From contig NZ_CP156084.1 in assembly GCF_040687965.1 (NCBI RefSeq), positions 2,108,501-2,172,500 on the forward strand: DNA of 64,000 nucleotides, in the 5' to 3' direction. This DNA comes from Methylocystis echinoides. Its GTDB lineage: Bacteria > Pseudomonadota > Alphaproteobacteria > Rhizobiales > Beijerinckiaceae. The notes below the pieces were generated by a model. It was not told the origin of the DNA, did no database searches, and was given only the letters and a program-made list of their open reading frames with translations. Position numbers and translations under genes: made by a program. Numbering within the stretch: the first letter of the stretch is position 1; every line of letters begins with the position of its first letter. Below, one piece after another: positions 61,101-64,000 of this stretch.

Positions 61101-62531
61101 GCGCAGGCTGCGGCGATCGAGACGACCGACCTCGTGGCGCTGTCGACGTCCCAGATCGCCGCCTTGAGCAACAGGAGCGTCGCGGCGCTGACGACGGATC
61201 AGGTCGCCGCTCTGTCGACCGCTGAGGTCGCCGCGCTGAGCTCCGGCCAGACCGGCGCGCTGACGACGGCGCAGATCGCCGTGCTCTCGACCGATCAGGC
61301 CGCGGCGCTGACGACGACCCAGGTCGCGACGTTCTCCTCGGCGCAGCTCGGCTCCCTGACGACCGACAATCTGGCCGCGCTCTCGACCAGCCAGGTCGCC
61401 GCCGTCAAGGTCGCCTCGCTCTCCGGCCTCAACGCCAATCAGGTTGGCGCGCTGTCGACCGGCCAGGCCGCCGCGCTGACGACCGCGCAGGTCGCCGCTC
61501 TGTCCTCGACCCAGCTCGGCGCGCTGGAGACGGACGACGTCGCGGCGCTGTCGACGAGCCAGGTCGCCGCCGTGTCGGTTTCGGCGCTTGCCGGATTGAC
61601 GACGAATCAAGTCGTCGCGCTGTCGACCGATCAGGCCGCCGCGCTCGGCACGGCGCAGATCGCCGCCCTCTCGACGGCCCAGGCCGCGGCAATCGAAACG
61701 GCCGACCTCGCCGTCTTGTCAACGGCGCAGGTCTCCGCGCTGAGCACAAGAGCGGTGGCGATCCTCTCGACGGATCAGATCGGCGCCCTGACGACGACAG
61801 AGCTCGCGGCGTTCAAGACGAGCCAGATCGGCGCGTTGACGACGACCCAGCTCGGGGCGCTCACCACCGATCAGTCCGCGGCGTTGTCCACGTCGCAGGT
61901 CGCCACATTGTCCTCGGCGCAGATCGCCGGGCTGTCGACGGCGAGCCTCGCCGCTCTCTCGACGGGCCAGATCGCCGCCGTCACCACCGCGGCGGTGGGC
62001 GGCCTGACGACCGACCAGATCGGCGCGCTCTCGACCGCTCAGGCAGCGGCGCTCACCACGGGTCAGGTTGGGGCGCTCTCCACGGCGCAGGCGGCCGCCC
62101 TGACGACGGACGACATCGCGGCGCTGTCGACGGCTCAGTTCGCCGCCTTCAGCGCAGCCGACGTCGCCTCCTTGCTGACGACCCAGATCGCGGCGGTCAC
62201 CACCTCCCAGGTCGTGGCCCTGACCACGGCTCAGGCGGCGGCGCTGACCACCGAGCAGGTCGAGGCCCTCTCGACGGACCAGGCCGCCGCGCTGGAGACG
62301 ACCGACCTCGCGGCGCTGTCGTCCAGACAGATCGGCGCGCTGGAAACGGCGGATTTCGCCGCGCTGACGTCGAGTCAGCTCGGCGCGATCAGCACCTCGG
62401 GCCTCTCCGGTCTCACGACGGACGACATCGGCGCCTTAAGCACCGCGCAAGCCGACGGCTTTACGTCTTCTCAGCTGCAGGCGCTGAACGGCGACATACT
62501 GAACGCGCTGTTTAGGCTCTACAACGGCTGA
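58119..62531 (+). CDS. Giant octapeptide-repeat protein (182 repeats)
   Basis: A 1470-residue protein. After a 7-residue start (MTSIINS) it consists of exactly 182 octads of consensus L[ST]T-x-Q-[IVA]-A-A with no phase break, then a 7-residue end (LFRLYNG). ATG 58119 is chosen because the repeats begin at once; upstream residues in the same frame are unrelated. There is no signal peptide, membrane helix, cysteine or RTX motif. The regular spacing of one large hydrophobic residue per eight and Ser/Thr in positions 2-3 suggests a solenoid rod, for example a beta-solenoid of three octads per turn or repeated N-capped helices. I do not know its function; a surface, adhesin or filament role is a guess. 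A GT41 glycosyltransferase follows. Confidence 0.85.
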   Translation: MTSIINSLSAKQIALLSTDTVSKLTTDDIAAMKTAQVAALSSTQLAALSTDDLRAFTTQQFSAISASAIAGLTSVHISAMTTAEVAALSTAQLAKIVASYIDDLSTDQVAVMTTAQIAALSTSQAAAMETADVAVLTGAQAAAFSAKSLAALSTDQVVALTTAAIAGLTTTQIKALTSTQISALSTDQAAALTTTQIAAFASSQIGGLTTDSVAALSTGQIAALASKTVSGLTSAQIVAISTDQAAALTTAQVASLTTAQAAALETADLAALSTAQTAALSSKDIAVLSTDQVSAIETADLAALSTGQIGALTTAQIAVLSTDQVAALTTTQMSALSSKQIAALTTTDLAALSTAQIAAIKTAAIAGLTTAQVGSISTDQAAALSTAQVSVLSTSQAAALSTDSIVALSTGQFAAMTAKDLAALVSSQIAAIETTDLAALSSTQIAAFTTAQIANLSTGQAAALTTAQIAAFSSTQVGALTTDDIAALSTAQIAAVNAKSVAGLTTAQIAAFTTDQAAALTTAQVAALSTKQAAALETADLAALSTTQIASLSSKGVAALTTDQVAAMETADLAVLSTGQIGALTSAQVAALSTDQAAALTTTQLSALSSKQLGALTTDGVGALSTGQVAALSSKAFAGLTTAQVASFSTDQIAALSTAQIGALSTSQAAAIETADIAALSTGQIAALSSKGVSVLTTDQIAALTTAEVAALTTAQIGSLTTVQIAALSTDQTAALTTTQVSTLSSKQLGVLKTDDVVALSTDQLAAVNSKSLAGLTTAQVGVISTAQAAALTTAQVASLSSTQIGALSTDDVAALSTAQLAAVGVKAFAALTTDQIVAISTDQVAALTTAQIAALTTAQAAAIETADLAALSTSQIGALTTKGLAALSALQILALETADATALSTSQVAALTTTQVAALSTDQVVALTTSQIAALSSGQLAALTTADVAALSTAQVAALSTRALPGLTSDQVVALSTDQAAALTTAQIAGLSTAQAAAIETTDLVALSTSQIAALSNRSVAALTTDQVAALSTAEVAALSSGQTGALTTAQIAVLSTDQAAALTTTQVATFSSAQLGSLTTDNLAALSTSQVAAVKVASLSGLNANQVGALSTGQAAALTTAQVAALSSTQLGALETDDVAALSTSQVAAVSVSALAGLTTNQVVALSTDQAAALGTAQIAALSTAQAAAIETADLAVLSTAQVSALSTRAVAILSTDQIGALTTTELAAFKTSQIGALTTTQLGALTTDQSAALSTSQVATLSSAQIAGLSTASLAALSTGQIAAVTTAAVGGLTTDQIGALSTAQAAALTTGQVGALSTAQAAALTTDDIAALSTAQFAAFSAADVASLLTTQIAAVTTSQVVALTTAQAAALTTEQVEALSTDQAAALETTDLAALSSRQIGALETADFAALTSSQLGAISTSGLSGLTTDDIGALSTAQADGFTSSQLQALNGDILNALFRLYNG
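58140..62507 (+). repeat. 24-bp octad repeats in higher-order modules
   Basis: 182 consecutive 24-base units. Octads ending in Gly or otherwise odd (such as VNAKSVAG, LSSKAFAG, VNSKSLAG) mark longer modules of 17 octads (408 bases) and later short ones of 7 octads, so the array grew by duplication of whole modules. Codon choice differs between copies, so the protein repeat is under selection. Confidence 0.85.
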
Positions 62532-62638
62532 CGCGCCTCTAGCGAAGATCGCAGCGCCGGCGGAGCACCCGATCCGCCGGCGCCTCTTGTAGCGTCGTGC
62601 GTCGCGTTGGTCGTCTTTCGCCAAACGATGGGAACCGC

Positions 62639-64000
62639 ATGCTCGCGCCCGCAACGTCTCCCGAAGCTATCGCGCAATTCTTCCAGCAGGAAACCGAAAA
62701 GGCGCGGTCGGGCCAGCAGCCGCTCGCCGAGCTGTTTGGCGCCGCCGAGACCCTGTCTTCGGCCAACCAGCCTCGGCTCACCGTCGAGCTTTACAAGATT
62801 TGGATCGCATTCAGCGACGCCAATCCGCTCGCATATATGGCCTATTTCAACCTCGCCATTCTTCTGCGCCGCCTCGACGATCACGCCGGCGCCATCAATG
62901 CGCTTGCCGAATGCGCGCGTCTCGAGCCGAAGTTCTGGCAGGCGCGCATAAATCTCGGCCGCGTCTTCGAAGACAGCGGCTTCCTCGTCAAGGCGCTGGA
63001 ACAGTGGAATCTCGCCGTCGCCGGCCTTTCCGGCGTGACCGCCGAGACGCTGAAGCTGAAACTTCTCGCGCTCCAGCAGTCGGGTCGGGTGCTCGAGGCG
63101 GCGGAAAGGTTCGACGCGGCGGAACACATGCTCAAACAGGCGATGGAGCTCCGACCCGATCTGACCGAATCGACCCAGCACTGGCTGGCGCTGCGTCAGC
63201 GGCAGTGCAAATGGCCGGTCGCCGCGCCGTCCGAATATGTCACGAAGCGCCAGCTCCTCGACGGAATGTCGCCGATTTCGCTGGCGCTTTTCGCCGACGA
63301 TCCGTTGTTTCAGCTCGCCAAGGCCTATCGTTATAATAAGACGCTCGTGGGACGCCCGACGATCCGCCCGCTGCGCTCGCCTGCGGAATGCGGAGAAACC
63401 GCGGGGGAGCGGCTGCGCATCGGCTATGTCTCTTCCGATCTCCGAGAGCACGCCGTCGGCTTCGCGCTGGTGGAGCTTTTCGAATTACATGATCGAAGCA
63501 AGTTTGAAATTTTCGCCTATTACTTCGGCGACGACAGGCCGGCCGATGAAACGCAGGCGCGTTTCAAGGCGGCCGTGGATCACTGGACCGACATCGCCAA
63601 ACTCGATGACGACCGCGCGGCGATGGAGATCGCTGAGGACCGGATCGACATTCTGGTGGATCTCAACGGCTACACCAAACATGCCCGCGCCGGCGTCTTC
63701 GCGCGGCGGCCGGCGCCCGTTATCGTGAACTGGTGCGGCTATCCCGGCACGATGGGAAGCCCGTATCACCATTATCTCATTGCCGACGCGCATATCGTTC
63801 CGCCGGAAAACGAGCTCTACTATTCGGAAAAAGTCTTGCGGCTCGCCTGCAATCAGCCGCTCGACCGCAAGCGGAAGATCGCATGGGACGCGTTGACGCG
63901 CGCCGACGAAGGATTGCCGCAGGACGCCTTCGTCTTCTGCTGCCTCAACGGCATGCAGAAGATCACGCCGGAAATGTTTTCGCTCTGGATGACGATCCTG
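62639..64000 (+). CDS. SPINDLY/OGT-like (GT41) O-glycosyltransferase, partial
   Basis: 454 residues are in the window and the gene runs off its end. The N-terminal half (about 20-190) is TPR: NPLAYMAYFNLAILLRRLDDHAGAINALAE and PKFWQARINLGRVFEDSG (about residues 60-115). The catalytic GT41 domain starts near 250 with GERLRIGYVSSDLREHAVGF, then DILVDLNGYTKHARAGVFARRPAPVIVNWCGYPGTMGSPYHHYLIADAHIVPPE (about residues 340-393), the standard OGT blocks. The enzyme would transfer GlcNAc or another sugar to Ser/Thr of cytoplasmic proteins. It lies 107 bases after the Ser/Thr-rich octad protein, a likely substrate by position. The ATG at 62639 has only a weak SD. Confidence 0.88.
   Translation, partial: MLAPATSPEAIAQFFQQETEKARSGQQPLAELFGAAETLSSANQPRLTVELYKIWIAFSDANPLAYMAYFNLAILLRRLDDHAGAINALAECARLEPKFWQARINLGRVFEDSGFLVKALEQWNLAVAGLSGVTAETLKLKLLALQQSGRVLEAAERFDAAEHMLKQAMELRPDLTESTQHWLALRQRQCKWPVAAPSEYVTKRQLLDGMSPISLALFADDPLFQLAKAYRYNKTLVGRPTIRPLRSPAECGETAGERLRIGYVSSDLREHAVGFALVELFELHDRSKFEIFAYYFGDDRPADETQARFKAAVDHWTDIAKLDDDRAAMEIAEDRIDILVDLNGYTKHARAGVFARRPAPVIVNWCGYPGTMGSPYHHYLIADAHIVPPENELYYSEKVLRLACNQPLDRKRKIAWDALTRADEGLPQDAFVFCCLNGMQKITPEMFSLWMTIL

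Noticed and set aside
57744-61610. Two long minus-strand open frames (648 and 530 residues) opposite the octad gene, rich in Arg/Gly/Asp repeats
   Set aside because: They are mirror images of the 24-base repeats: a repeat with no stop in one copy has none in any. The plus-strand frame has hydrophobic periodicity, a proper start and full length.

Overview
The window comes from a type II (alphaproteobacterial) methanotroph of the Methylosinus/Methylocystis kind. It carries a complete particulate methane monooxygenase operon (pmoC-pmoA-pmoB, 41191-44474) whose products read as the classical pMMO1 form. Just upstream are a beta-RFAP synthase (tetrahydromethanopterin pathway), a pterin-dehydratase-like gene, folP and folK. 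High GC, frequent 4-base ATGA/GTGA gene overlaps and a Rhizobiales-style flagellar block fit that lineage. No rRNA, tRNA, CRISPR array, transposase or phage gene was seen.

Layout. 1-6162: two TonB-dependent receptors with a PepSY membrane protein (iron/siderophore-type uptake). 6460-12574: small unknown protein, L,D-transpeptidase, B12-type radical SAM enzyme, VOC protein, patatin-like lipoprotein and a family 2 glycosyltransferase. 12846-17410: a TIR-nSTAND-TM-TPR protein (NLR-like, possible defence) and three small hypothetical or exported proteins. 17470-24523, all minus strand: the most interesting region. Two very short, previously unlisted double-glycine leader peptides (35 and 36 aa) sit in a tandemly duplicated cassette. 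Beside them are an acyltransferase-fold protein, an HlyD adaptor with a frameshift, and a C39-peptidase ABC exporter. Upstream is an acyl carrier protein/ketosynthase pair resembling NodF/NodE. The set looks like a peptide-export (bacteriocin/RiPP) locus, possibly with a dedicated fatty-acyl supply. 24647-28852: AttH-like lipocalin with an FtsX-type ABC transporter. 29647-35513: a four-gene DNA repair operon (MBL exonuclease, ATP-dependent ligase, Lhr-type helicase, PdeM nuclease). 35562-40628: a large polytopic membrane protein and the pterin genes. 41191-44540: pmoCAB with a strong terminator. 44784-49492: flagellar genes fliP, fliL, flgH, motE, fliI and flgF. 49775-57595: FecR-domain protein, YdcF-like protein, UDP-glucose dehydrogenase, fatty acid desaturase, FtsH-like protease and UDP-galactopyranose mutase. 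58119-64000: a 1470-residue protein made of 182 unbroken octapeptide repeats, followed by a SPINDLY/OGT-type (GT41) O-glycosyltransferase cut by the window end.

How the genes fit together. pmoCAB catalyses the first step of methane oxidation, and the neighbouring pterin genes supply folate/tetrahydromethanopterin cofactors for C1 transfer downstream. The peptide locus is organised as a strongly transcribed precursor part with its own terminators, followed by a translationally coupled acyltransferase-HlyD-C39 export operon. The Ser/Thr-rich octad protein next to an O-GlcNAc-transferase homologue suggests a substrate-enzyme pair, which is inference. Starts were moved from the longest open frame wherever a Shine-Dalgarno site, overlap or signal peptide pointed to another codon.
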